64,000 nt of DNA from Engraulis encrasicolus (lineage: Eukaryota > Chordata > Actinopteri > Clupeiformes > Engraulidae). Position numbers and translations under genes: made by a program. How positions within the stretch are numbered: position 1 is the first letter of the stretch; each line of letters starts with the position of its first letter. This document shows positions 36,372 through 60,467 of the stretch, piece after piece. The notes below the pieces were generated by a model. The model saw only the letters and a list, made by a program, of their open reading frames with translations, had not been told where the DNA came from and did not search any database. The stretch is from positions 21,972,002 to 22,036,001 of the forward strand of contig NC_085878.1 in NCBI RefSeq assembly GCF_034702125.1. Direction: 5' to 3'.

Positions 36372-39300
36372 ATGGCGTCAACCATACTGACAGTGGCGAA
36401 ATCCCAGGTTTTCCCTGATCTTGAGATCAAGTGCTGTAAAAGTGTAACATTTGGGGAGACAAAGAGGGAGAAAATGGATAAGTCGAAAAAGGAATCCGAA
36501 AGGGAATGCATTCTGAATGGAGTTTGTGCTCTTTTGAATTCAGGAGGAGGAGTTATGACTGTTGACGTTGCTAATTTGTCATATAATTACAAAACAGAGG
36601 GGAGGGGATTAGATATTGAGAATCATTTGAAAATGTTAGTTGGTTCAGGATTCGAAGATATGGTTGAATTTATACCACAAGGTAACAGAATTCATATCTT
36701 TGTTAGGTCATGGCAATCTGGTGATCACAGGCCAAGACTCTGCAGTATTGACACAGCTTTATGGGAAAGAACAGGGTCATTTGTCGAGTGCATTTCTCCC
36801 AACATGGTGCCTGCTTTTGTAGAGAAAAAGAAAAGGGCCAAGAGAAACCAGAACATGGATGAGGGGAAACCACCTGTCAAGAGACCAGCATTGGCACTAC
36901 CAGGAAATGACATGATAAAATTGAAGGCTGATGAATTCTTCACAACAGACTATGTGAATTATGGTGAACGTTTAGAATTTGGGGAGAGTTTGCATGTAGA
37001 ATTTAAAGAGTTCCGTGGTGGAAAGGTTGAGACGAGGCTGAAGGAAGTCGTGCCCAAATATATATCAGCCTTTGCGAATACAGATGGCGGTTATATGTTT
37101 ATAGGTGTTTCTGATAAAAATCAAGAGGTTGTTGGGTGTTGTCATGACATTGATGAAGCCATGCTACACAGCATGATTCAAGGATTGTGTGAGAGGCCCA
37201 AGGCTGTCCATATGTCAGGATGCAGGAAGAGCACAGACTGGCCCCCAGAGTATAGGCTTATCACAGTGATACCAAGGCAGCGTTCAGAGCCTTATGGGTA
37301 TGTGGTGGCCATCAAGATCCCACCTTTCTGCTGTGCTGTCTTTGAGAAAGATCCAAACTCCTGGCATGTTGAATGTGGGGTGGTAGTCAGGCTAGAAGCT
37401 GCAGCCTGGTTGGAGAAACTACAACTCACAGACCCAGGTAAATGCATTCAGGAGAGTTGCTTTTTTGTTGTTGCTGTGTTTTTTTTACTCATTTCTACAG
37501 CATACTGTGATATTACACTTGCAGTGATGTTGGCATGAAGGTAAGTCATATAATTGTATGTCTATGTTTTTCAGATGCCGATTTTTGTGAACGTTTCCAG
37601 AATGTTGTGAGTCTGCAAAATTCTCCACCTCTTTGCAAATCTGTGTACAGTATCCAGAAGCTGACACAACTTCAGGAGAAACTTTTTCCAGGTGATTTTA
37701 TAAAAATAATATGGGTTAGACTTTATTTTAGGGATACATCTATTAGCACTAATAAATACAATGTTAATGCCTGCATACAGGGGCGCCGCTAGGGAGGGAA
37801 AGGTGGTACTGATGCGCCCCTCGGCCCGTGGATGGGATAATAAAATATTAATAATATATTCTTGCTTTTTTATTATTATTATATTAAGAAATTTATAATT
37901 ACAAAGAAATAGTAATTGGAAATAAGCTTATGAAACACACAACTGTCGATTTCCATAACGTTTTCGTCAGTTCTTTATTATTATATTGTCATTTACCCTT
38001 CCCCCTGAGCTCTTGCGACATGGTGCGGTCCAATCTGGCGCGAGGCATTGAATCGGACAGCATCCCAAAAATGCTGGCAGCAGGTGTACAGAGCGACTGA
38101 GGTCTTAGGCGTGGGCTAACCCATAGAATGTTAGTAATATACAATCTATGTGTTAATCACATGATGGTGAGCTGGTGGTGACAGTGAAGGCAGGTTGGCA
38201 AAAAGGAAAGACGGGAGAAAGAGGAGAGGGCCAGAAGAGGCAGGCAACTTGTCACTCAAATTGGTCACACAAGAAAGAATGTATGCTCACTCAATGACAT
38301 TGCATTTTCTCACGCTATCAAATGGTAAGAATCCTTGGATTAGCCTCCAAGAGAGCACGTTAGCACGTGCTAGGCCTATTTAAAAACTCCACCTTTATTG
38401 TCACCGCGCACAAACGGAATTATTAATCCCTAATCCCAAAATTAGAATCTTTCATAGGGCCCAAAATTCCTGGTGGCGCCCCTGCCTGCATAGGTAACTT
38501 GTAAGGCATGTACTAAGCAAACGCTAAGGCCGTCCTTACTAAGGTTTAATTGGTAATAAGTACCTTATTGTGCATGAACAAGACATTTGCGAATACATGC
38601 CTAACAAATGTTTGATTTTGCTTTGTACATGCCTTACAAGTTACTTATACAGGGACATTGCATGTATTAGTGCTAATAGATGTATCCCTAAAATAAAGTG
38701 TTACCAAAACATGTTTATGCCCTTTTTTTTACATTGCACTGCAGTCACTTCGTTTACATATGACCACATATAGGATTATTGTGGGGCATTTGTAAATCAC
38801 ACTGTTAATCGTTTTATTAATTTTACCTCTACTTAATTGTGGGTCATTAACTGCACGTGTTTTGCCACTCTGTTGAAATGCAGAATTTGTACTGTATGTA
38901 TGTATTGCGAAATGCAATGTGGCAATGAAGGGTCGGCCTATCAGACATTTTTCTCTAAATGCAGGCCCACTATCTTTGAGGAGTGGTAATACGTACAATT
39001 GGTGATCAACAGATGATGTCCTTGTTGATTGAGAAGAGGACAGAGTTGATTATGTACTGTATACTTCAGAATTGTACATTGATTGTGGTGTTCTTCATTC
39101 TAGTTCCAGAGAATGGCGTCAAGGTGGTGCCAGAGGCCCTGAGAGACAAGTTCACTGGTGTTGACCATCTCACTGAGTCCCTAGAGGGTCCTGGCATATG
39201 CATTCTATCCCAGAGCTGGGCAGTTGATCTAAATCTCCCTAAGAATGAAGATGTGGTGTATGAAGCACTGGTGATCTGCATGGGAAGTTATCCCACTCTC

Positions 39301-40669
39301 TACTGTGTCGTTGAAAGGGCCAGTCCTGAGTTGAGGCAGTATGCAAGAGACACTGCCTTCCATCTCAAGCAGAAGCTGGTCAACCTGGGAGGCTATACAG
39401 GCAAACTCTGTGTACTGCCAAAACTTGTTGAGACCCACAGCTTACCAGTGATCGAATGCAACCTGTTATATCCCAACAGCTATAGACTGAACCAAGAAAA
39501 TGACCTGAAGGCCCTTCTCTGCTCCCTGGGGGTTGTGCTGTTGAGTTTCACCTCACCGTTGAGTGATGAACTTGGCTGTGAGGTTCTTAATCTGCTAACA
39601 GAGGAGCAGTTTGGGATTCTCCAGAACTCTGATGAATTAAATCATCTCTTCATTCATGGTGTTCCTGGGTCTGGGAAGACGTTGATTGCTGTGGAACTAA
39701 TAAAGAGGATCAAGAACTTGCATGGCTGTGACGAAAGAAATATTCTTTATATTTCTGAAAATGTTGGACTGAAAGATTTTGTGAGGTATGTAAACAAACA
39801 TGTTATAATGCATTTAAATTACAGATACTGTAAATCTGCTGCTTACTAAGTGACATCTGGGACATGTTTAATTTCTTTCCAGGAAGCAAGCTATCTGCCA
39901 GTGTACAACAAGGATCAAGTTTATGTCTCCATCAGTGGATCTCTCAGAGGTGCAGCACATCATCGTGGATGAGGCCCAGAACTTCCGCATAGAAGATGGA
40001 AACTGGTATCAGAAGGCTAAGGAACTTGTAGGTGACGAGGGCATGTTCTGGGTCTTTCTGGACTACTATCAGAAAAATCACAAATTCCAAGATGGCCTCC
40101 CACCCCTTGGCTCACAATCCAAAATGAAATTACACAAAGTTGTTCGGAACTCTGCGAAGGTCATGCATGCAATGCGGCGTAAAATGGATGAGGTAGTGGC
40201 CGGTCCTCAGACCTCAGAGACAAAACATCTGGCTGGCATGCACAATAAGATGGAACTGAGCCATTCGTTCCCAGGCACGTTTCATTTCAAAGAAGTGGCA
40301 CCTAACAAGGTGTTGAAGACTGTGAACCAGATCCTGCGCCTCCTCTCCTCTCAAGGACACTCCCCTGGAGATATCGCTGTGCTTTTCCCAACAAAGAAGC
40401 ATCTGGATGAAGATGGCTTCAAAATAGAACCTACATTCGCATTTGACAGCGTCGTCAATATGAGTCCGAGAATGATGATCTTGGATACAGTCCGGCGGTT
40501 CAGTGGCCTTGAGCGCAACATTGTCATTTTGGTGAATCCCTCTGTCCATTCCTTCCTTGAGGAAAAGGAGGCAAACTTTCTCATTTCTGCTTACTCCAGA
40601 GCAAGAATACGCTTGTATCATGTTGAAGGCGTGCCAAGCCGTCGCCCACTTGTGCCTTTAAATAAATGA
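36372..40669 (+). CDS. Schlafen-family protein with core nuclease-like and helicase-like domains
   Basis: Exons 36372-37437, 37575-37691, 39104-39785 and 39883-40669 join in phase to 883 residues. The start ATG lies one base after an acceptor (CAG at 36368-36370), so 5'UTR exons lie upstream. The N-terminal half is the Schlafen core (AlbA_2-like; GESLHVEFKEF, ANTDGGYMFIGV). Glu195, Glu200 and Asp238 have the same 5 and 38 residue spacing as the catalytic triad of rat Slfn13 (E205, E210, D248). SWAVDL (432-437) is the SWADL-type linker motif. GVPGSGKT (580-587) is Walker A and IIVDEAQNF (648-656) Walker B; RRFSGLERNIVIL and YSRAR are late helicase motifs. Mammalian members are interferon-induced and cut tRNA/rRNA or block replication. 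Which fish schlafen this is I cannot say. Confidence 0.93.
37713..38705. mobile_element. Foldback MITE in a schlafen intron, split by a hAT-like element
   Basis: The ends GGGTTAGACTTTATTTTAGG and CCTAAAATAAAGTGTTACC form long inverted arms (37713-37777 with 38620-38705). GGTAACTTGTAAGGCATGTAC and its inverse lie nearer the centre. The hAT-like element at 37778-38484 interrupts the left arm. Confidence 0.8.
37778..38484. mobile_element. hAT-like element, 707 bp, perfect 8-bp TSD
   Basis: The ends are CAGGGGCGCCGCTAGG and GGTGGCGCCCCTG. CCTGCATA flanks it at 37770-37777 and 38485-38492. It has no transposase frame. It lies within the foldback MITE. Confidence 0.9.
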
Positions 40670-42043
40670 ATGAATGAATAATAATTCCCTTGCTGGCTAA
40701 TTGTACGTAAGAACATAGACATGGCACAATGTTTTAAGTAAGCAATGAGTATCCAGCTTCAGGTTTAAAAGAAAAGGACAGGTCACACAACTAAACGTTT
40801 TCACCCCTTCTTGTGCTTCACTTGCTATTAGAATTTGGTCTGCACCATGAATATATGAACAATTTTTTTGTCATGGCAACAACCCTATCCTCTTAGCCCT
40901 GCAAGACGTAGTATAAAATGAAGAGTATAATCTGGCATTGCACAATTTGCAAAGCAGTAGGACCAACCCTTGGTCTTTTTTTTTCTTTTTTTTTACCTCA
41001 ATGGTGATTAACTAAATCAAACATGTCAAAAAGTCATGTCCAGAGCGAATACAGCAAACTCTTAGTGAAACAGAAATAAGCCTTGCTACACAGATAACAT
41101 TGTGATTGGATGGAGATGTCTTGGCCCAGCTACAATTTTCCCTTATGGTGTGATGCTAAACCAACCTGCCAGACGGAAAATATGTTGTGCCGCTTGGTGG
41201 GTTTGCCTAGTATACTAATGGTGATGTCCACTACACTGGCCCATATCTCAAAGTCTTGAATACCTTTTTTTTTCATTATAGTTTCCTGTGCAACTAAACT
41301 GCATGTAAAGAGGCCAGACCTTCAGCATGGGAGGCAGAGAGGACAGTATCTTACCAAGACTAACTCAAGAAAGATTTAAACATGCAAAGACACGGCCAAT
41401 ACAGCAATTAAGAGACCACTAAAGCCTATAAAATCAGTGGGTCCTTTGAAACACACCATGTTAACCAATGGTTAGACACACCAGCACCATTGACAGTAAG
41501 CTAACTTGTGCCAAGATTTTGTCATTCATGGACAAGTTAGCATATGAACATATCACGGCACACACTGTTCATTCAATACACTAATAATTAGCCTATCATT
41601 GTTACTGCATGTGAATGTCAGTATTTTAAAAAAGGATATTGTCAATGTCTGCTTCAAATGTAAATTTGACCTTAAGCTTTCAGGGTTGCTTCATTAGATA
41701 TTATTGTCAGTAGCAGTCACCATTTATCATAATGTTTTACTGTAATAATGTTATATTTGTCAATGTTTCTATATTCTACATTTTATGGGGTTTTTTTAAG
41801 AACACATGCATTCACATGTCTACCTGTTGTTCCATATTAATGTAAGTGAGGCAACATTTCTTTTCAATAATGTGCTGCTCGGACATTTTGCTCGCGCAAT
41901 TTTATTTTTTGTTTTATTTTAAATTGCAGTTTAATGTGATTGTTATCCTTTCACATGATGACTGGGCTTTGTATGGTAAACTATAATAATATCTGCAAAT
42001 TAATAATAAAAAATCAACACACTTTATTGTATCATATTATATG
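40670..42043. other. Schlafen 3' flank, probably 3'UTR in part, no gene seen
   Basis: AT-rich sequence. AATAAA overlaps the last codons (40661-40666) and another occurs at 42005-42010; which one is used cannot be told. No exon or element was recognised. Confidence 0.5.
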
Positions 42044-42051
42044 GTGTGACG

Positions 42052-42429
42052 TAGGGGTGGGCGATATGGCAAAAATGTTGTATCAAGATATTTTAACATG
42101 AAATCACGATTTCGATTTTTTATCACGATCTTCCATCCAAAAAATAAAAACAACAAAAAACAACTTTCATATACTTGCAATTTGTAATTTGCAGTCAATA
42201 AAATGTTAACACACTGATGAGACTCTCATAAAGTGTACAATTGGAATACAATAATGTAAAGAATAAAGTGAAGACATCAACACAAGTGAGAAAACATCAC
42301 TCTGATACTGATAATAAACATCCTCATTGCAAGACGATCTATACGATTTCTCCACTTTGGCAGATTCGAGACGATCTTTTACTCAATATCGCGATTCACG
42401 ATATAATATCGTCATATCGCCCACCCCTA
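42052..42429. mobile_element. hAT-like MITE, 378 bp, perfect 8-bp TSD
   Basis: The ends TAGGGGTGGGCGATATGG and CATATCGCCCACCCCTA are inverted copies. GTGTGACG flanks it at 42044-42051 and 42430-42437. This terminus is a widespread fish hAT type. Confidence 0.92.
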
Positions 42430-42758
42430 GTGTGACGTCATCGGTCGAATGCTCCATTCATTTCAACGGGGCTCCCCAACGTTCGCACGTCTGTTATTTT
42501 TCGATAACGGACGGGTTGGTCTATAACAGACCGCTGTCAATGGCAACAAGACTTTTCACTGCTAAAGCGACTTTTCAACAAGACTCTAATCAGCTGCTGT
42601 GATAGACAACACCTGTTGTTCTGGCTACCTAGCTGTTGCCTAGCGGTGTTCCACAACGGCACTGTTTTGTTTTGCGCAGCAACAATCTTAACATTAAATA
42701 GGCCTAAAGAAATGTCCCCGCCATGTGTGAATCATTTAAGTATATCCATATAATAAGC

Positions 42759-42876
42759 GGGTTAACTTTCGGCGAGTCGGTCGCTTTGTGGAATAGCAGC
42801 ACTTCAGAGAGAACAAAAGATTCTCTCTGTCGTGCTGCTATTCCACGGTAGCGACCTTCTCGCCGAACGTTAACCC
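42759..42876. repeat. Long near-perfect hairpin, about 55-bp stem
   Basis: 42759-42813 pairs with 42822-42876: GGGTTAAC at the base, then GGCGAG, GGTCGCT, GTGGAATAGCAGCAC and CAGAGAGAA, with a loop of about 8 nt. A few mismatches are spread along the stem. It could be a tiny foldback MITE or a small-RNA precursor. Confidence 0.8.
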
Positions 42877-43017
42877 TTACATATTCTCTTCTTGCCTGAG
42901 TGTAGTGTAGCTAGGCCTATCTTCCATGACCCCTCCCTTTCTATAGGCCTAATTAATAAAGCTTTCATTCTGAATGAAGCTTAGTTCCGCTTTGTAAACG
43001 TCATGTAAACACCTCTG

Positions 43018-43825
43018 GTAACACTTTAGAATAATGGATGCAAAAAAGCATTATAAAGACTTAATAAATAATTAACTATTGATGAACAAAACATTAACAA
43101 ACGTTTGTAAATTACTAGGAAATGTTAAAAAAGGAAATGCTATGTTAATATTTTATATTTATCAAACATTTACAAGTTGCTTGTAAATGAATAAAATACT
43201 CTGTTATAAGGTGTGTACAATCTTGCATATATCATTTGTAGATATTTTATAAAGCATTAATAAAACTTAACTAATAATAAAAACATTTTTTAATGTTTTA
43301 TTCATCATTAGCATGAGCATACAGCATGAGGAAACTCATGGTGGCATACAACGACAGCATGAGGCTGCTGCTCAGAATTCCTAGGAGGTCAAGTGCCAGC
43401 CAAATGTTTGTCAATGCTGGGGTACCTACTTGTGCAGCTGTGCTGCGTAATCTTATGTATAAATTCATGTGCAGGGCATCTGAGTCACAAAATACTCTAG
43501 TTGCTGTCCTGGCCAGCCCTAAATGTAGCTCTGTGAGACTCTTCTCAAGCATGTGGAATCACTGGCGAGCATGCTTGTATGTGGGACATTGACTTGAGAA
43601 TTATGATACATCTGTGTTTTTTTTCCCCTTCTTTTTCTTTGTCAGTTGTTCCTGGTTTTTGTTTGTTTGTTTTTTGTTTGTATTGTTTTTAAATCATGTA
43701 CTGTGTTGTGATGCTTTGTCTTTTTAATGTGATATGGATCCCCCTGGGTCTGGAATAAAGAATGAATTGAATTAGTTAATTATTTACTGAGTCTTTACTA
43801 AGGATCATTATTATAAAGTGTTACC
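43018..43825. mobile_element. Foldback-type MITE with a LINE fragment nested in it
   Basis: The outer ends are GGTAACACTTTAGAATAATG and ATTATAAAGTGTTACC. The body between about 43290 and 43777 is foreign to the MITE and carries LINE sequence. Confidence 0.65.
43290..43777 (+). mobile_element. 5'-truncated LINE, reverse-transcriptase C-terminal end
   Basis: The frame at 43326-43592 reads KLMVAYNDSMRLLLRIPRRS then SASQMFVNAGVPT, the layout seen at the C-terminus of many fish LINE proteins (YNDA.R.L...PR..SAS.MF). The 3' end is CCCCTGGGTCTGGAATAAAG with an AATGAATTGAAT tail. Truncation at the 5' end is usual for LINE copies. Confidence 0.75.
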
Positions 43826-43937
43826 TCCCAAGACAAAAATCGGGTCATCAAAGCTTGTAAATGGTTAATAAAAAGGGGTCCCTAAAGAAAAAGGTTGGGA
43901 ACAACTGCTCTAGTCAGTCCAGTGTGTAATTTAGTCA

Positions 43938-43943
43938 TTTATT
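43938..43943 (-). promoter_or_regulatory. Candidate poly(A) signal of the ZP-domain gene
   Basis: TTTATT on the plus strand is AATAAA on the minus strand, about 125 nt after the stop codon at 44066. Confidence 0.55.
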
Positions 43944-44065
43944 TCCACAAATTGCAAATGAGCTCTTTTTAATGAATATTGATCTGGTCTGGCCAGAGAA
44001 GATTTTTCATCCAAATATGTCCATGATGTTTATGACTGGTATAAGACCCGATGGTTCTTGTTTCC

Positions 44066-55955
<11,890 letters not shown>

Positions 55956-55994
55956 CAGGCAGGCAAGCAGCCCCCGTCTATGACAGGTCTTCAG

Positions 55995-56000
55995 TTTATA
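55995..56000 (-). promoter_or_regulatory. Candidate TATA box of the ZP-domain gene
   Basis: The minus strand reads TATAAACTGA here, 40 nt before the first ATG (55955). A start near 55970 would leave a 5'UTR of only about 15 nt. No other core element was recognised. Confidence 0.45.
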
Positions 56001-59000
56001 CTCTACGGTGGAAAAATCAGAGAAGAAATCTCTTTAAAAAAAATGAATTGTCCACATAATGTTTGTACATCATACATGATGTAAAATAACATGTTACAGC
56101 TGTTTAAATTGCATGTCCTAAGTTGTAGAATATTTTAGACAATTGATTTGAAAATGGTGGATGGCATAACATTAAAAACAACACTGTGCGTTGCGAGTTA
56201 TCAGAAAGGAAGGTTCCAAGATACACATCAATGTCTTATTATGCAAAAGCACTAAAATGTCATGAGTTACAATATCTGCAACTGTGGGATCTAAGGGAAA
56301 GGCTCATGGTGATGTTTACTTGATACTTGATCTTCATTCTTTTCAAGACGTGCAATTCTGTATCACAGATCTTATCATGGACGCATTGCACTGGGCTGGC
56401 CAGACTAGGCCTACTGTGAGATTGAGAGATAGCTGATACTTCACCCTCAACACAGAGCCCTACAGCGATTCGTGGCCAAGTGACGATATAGCGTGCGATA
56501 CAGTTGCAACACACAGCCTTGCTGTCTGTCTTCACCACTTGCCAGTTTCAGATCCTCTTATCTCAGCTGCAAGTCACCTTTCCATTTATCAATACATTCA
56601 TCTGACAGCTTGAATGGCACTGTGTAATAAACAGGATAACTGATCCAATAATAATAAAAAAATCAAAATAAAAGTAAAATATCCAAATATATTAAATACG
56701 TGTGAACATTTAACAGTGTAAAGTATCATTTCAGATTGAAGGACAGGTGGCAAACATGAGGTAGGTAAAACGTTGCACCCCTAAGGTCAACAAAGGGTCA
56801 GTGTCAATTGATTTTTTTGCTTAGAATATACAGCATCTTTGGCATTTTTCTGATGTTATGGGATCTGTTTGTTTGTGTCTCTTTGCCCTCTCAAACATAG
56901 AACCTCACAAATCCACAACTTTTATTCAAGTAAAGGTAGACTTTTTTTCTCATTTTATTTCTTGGAGCTCCAAGAAATAAAAGACTAAAAAAAGAACAGT
57001 AAGCACTGTATGGGTTAGGTTTTCTGAACTTTCATCTTTCACCAAGTTTTCCTGTCTCACACCTGCACCTGTGTTGCTTTAAAACTGAAACTGAAAATGT
57101 GATACAGGCTATTTATGTTAAAACTGATAAAAGAACAGAATTTGACACACAAGAGATCAATCAAAATACTGAAGCCTTCTTTGTATCCTGAAGGATGTAG
57201 GCCTACTTAATGATCAACAAGCTCTACTAACACTATCACCATAAGTGGCTATTGATCAAGTTCACTAGTCCTACTTAATTCACAATTCCATTAATCTCTC
57301 CCAAAAACTTTCAAATTGAAATACATGTATCTTAAATCACAAGTCTTACAAATACTGGTAATTCACAATGCCACAGTTAAAAACTAAATGAAACAAACAA
57401 AACATATCAACTTCCAACATTCCTGGTTCCTCACTTTCCTTAACATTAAACTGCAGTCCAATAAAATTCATGTCTCACCTGATAAGATTTTAAGAGAATA
57501 TGAATCCCTTCCTTTCAATGCTCTCGTCAAAATGGGGAAACACACTCTGACAACAGGGGTTAATATTCACAAAACTCACAGGTATGTGTTAACGAAAGAA
57601 GAAGGCAAACTGGTTTCACCAACACTAATAAATGAGCCGACATCACACACCTCGTGGGTTGGTTGGAGAGCACAGCCCTATGAGTTACTGCTACGTCAAG
57701 CCAGTCTTCCAGCTACTGTACTGTATGATACCTAAACAAGGTCTAGATCAGGGGTGTCAAACATAAAGCCCGGGGGCCGGATGTAGCCCGTCAAGTGGTT
57801 CAATACAGCCTCTGGTAGAGAAAAAAGGTGTCTGAGATTTCAGGACTGAGCTGTAGGTGTCTGAGATTTTGCCTTTTTTTGCTCGCCATTTACAGTCAAT
57901 GTTTCTTATAAGGGCTGTCAAGCGATTTTTTTAAAAATCACGGTTAATCTCAGAAATTCCATAGGTAACCGTGATTAATACCAACTTTAATTCCATGTTT
58001 ATTTTTTATTATTATTTTGCATTTCAAGACCCACTTATGCAGGATCTTGTGTAGCACAATGAACATGTTCTAAGTACAATTTATACAATTTATGGAATGT
58101 TTATATGCATCAGAAGTTGAGATACTTAGGCTGACAGTACCTTTTCCCAAACATTTATTTGTTTAACAGGTATTTTTGTAGGTGTTTTAGGTATGAATGG
58201 GTTAAAGCCCATAATTCAAAGTATTTCTGACCAGATGAACTCAACAAATTGCAGTTTGATCATTTATTCCCATTCATCATTCATTTTAAACACTTGAACA
58301 GTTTAATATTTACTGGACATTCAAGTTCTCTTGATTTGAAGCACTTTGGCCTTCTAAGCCTATCAAAGCCATAGGAGTAAATTCCCTTTTGGCTCCTTCT
58401 GATATGTCTGATATGTTTTTTTGGTACAGTTATACTGTAGAGCTCATCACAACCTTTAATTTGATATATAGAACTCATTTGACACTCAGATTATGCTGGG
58501 AATGCTGGGAAATTCTACTCATGATTAAAAAATTAAGATGTTAATTAGTTTAATCGCAATTCACACGTTAATGTTGACCATCCACCTTGAGATGATTGAC
58601 TAGCTATGTGATTCTGATAAGCCGAAATAGGAAAACATAGGGAAATGCGATATTTGCAATTCTGCTACTGCTCCTGCCCACATGACATCAAATTGATTGC
58701 ATGTGGCATGGTCGGATTAAGATGACCTGGGGCTCCTAGGCTACAGGTGGCTGAGGGCCCCGCAGAGGGTCAATCAGGGGCCCCTGGCAAGTTTATCAGA
58801 TGGACTAAAAATGGCACAGAACAATTTTCCAAAAGGACAAATAAACTATCTATTTATCTATCTATCTATCTATCTATCTATCTGTGCACTAATCTGACCC
58901 TGGTGGCACACCTGGTCTGGATCAAGGTCTGGCATTTTTATATTGAAGCTCTCAAGCTGATGTATTGATTAATGTGCATTGTCCTATCCAAATAAACAAA

Positions 59001-60467
59001 TGAATGAATGAAAAAGGTCTCCACCCTTTCTGGGATTAAGGGCTCAGTCATTCGGTTTGAGAATCTGTAGGCCTATTGAGGGTTACTTGTTCAAAATGGT
59101 CTACTGAATGAAAGTCTTGACAGTCCTCTCGAATGACTGATTGTATAATTGTTAGCTTGTCATGACTAATAAATGCTTGTTATGCAAGTGCTGTAATTTT
59201 AAAAAGGAAAAATACAGAAAGAGATAACCAAGTCACCATTTACAAACATCCCTCACAGGCACCTCCAAAGCTTCATAATGTCTACCTGGTACTCATTGGT
59301 TTCATGTTGGTGACTTTTGATCTAGATTTAAAAACACCAACACATCTAACACCCTGCAAATGACCTTAAACGTGATGTGAGATGTTGATGTAAATTTTAA
59401 AAGCAAAAATGTGAAAAATATTCATTATTATATAAGAATTTAGACTTCCACCTGACCATGGATGAATTTTGACTAAGGTTCAGGATCAGTCTTTCGACTC
59501 CAGGCTTGGATTGGGTGGGTTAACAGCATCTTTTTTCCACTTCTAAAACCCAATGAGTGATCATTTGCACTCAAAAGTAATGAGTTTCAGCAAAACTTTC
59601 AGCAAAAGTGTGTGAAGTGTAAAAAAAAAGGTGTACGTGAGAAAAAAGCCAAAGCGTCAGGAGCCATGACCAGAATATAATTCCTCCCGTGGAGATGGCA
59701 GACAGAATTACATAGGCTTACATTTTTGTTTCGTTTTGTTGACTGCTTCAGTCCAGTAAAAAAAATTGAATTGAAATTACCTTCACAATTAGTAGCACCC
59801 ACATCATTGTTTAATTTTTAACCTTTAACCTTCTCCATTCTAGTCTATGATCTGGTCACCCGCATGAATATTTTCTTTGTGTTTGAATGAACTCAGCTAC
59901 TGTAATGGTTTTACTGAAACCAAACAAATCCACAGGACACAAGCATTAGACCCAGGGCAGGTTTTTAATGAGCTAAATCAAAAACATGGTTCTCTTTTTT
60001 TCCTCTCTGGAATGATCATAATTTCAAAATGTCAAGAGTCAAAAATTCTGTTCATTTGCAGCAGGGATCAGTAAATACAGTAAGTAGTGCACCAGCCCCC
60101 TATAGAGGGTAAATATTTGCCCATTTTCAAGGCCATTGGTCCGCTATCTGTGAATGGCCTCAGCTCAACAGTGTAAGACATCAGGCTATTCGAGAGGATT
60201 TTTTCTTTTTTAAACTTTGACCGACTTGCTAGGGTTTTAAGTGTCCATTGCTAGCATGTCTCGTTGGCATCAAGTCTAAATGTACAAAAGGGGCCGGCCT
60301 TGGAGACCAATCAGTCCTCAAGAGTCAGTCAGTTAGTCGATCTCAGCCAATGGATGGACGGCGCAGGTCTGGTAGGCAGTCTGCCGAAGGGGATGAGGGA
60401 GGAATGGAGAGAAGGAGAGATGGGGGGGGGATTGGTCCCATGGGTGCTCCGTCTCAGTTTTGCCCCT
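56001..60467. other. Intergenic between the ZP-domain gene and taldo1, no gene seen
   Basis: Contains a hAT-type end at 57749-57840 (CAGGGGTGTCAAACATAAA), a possible hAT element at 57912-58585 (left end AGGGCTGTCAAGCG, right part with TTAATCGCAATT), a (TATC)n tract at 58847-58882 and AT-rich unique sequence. The frame at 57388-57735 has no recognisable domain. taldo1's 3'UTR lies in the right part; I could not settle its poly(A) signal. Confidence 0.5.
58847..58882 (+). repeat. (TATC)n microsatellite
   Basis: About nine tetranucleotide units, next to a LINE/hAT-like fragment (GGGGCCCCTGGCAAG near 58776). Confidence 0.9.

Noticed and set aside
43326..43592. 88-residue protein-like frame
   Set aside because: It is the C-terminal end of a truncated LINE, not a host gene.
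57388..57735. 115-residue plus-strand frame between the ZP gene and taldo1
   Set aside because: No domain, no splice context and no resemblance to a known family.
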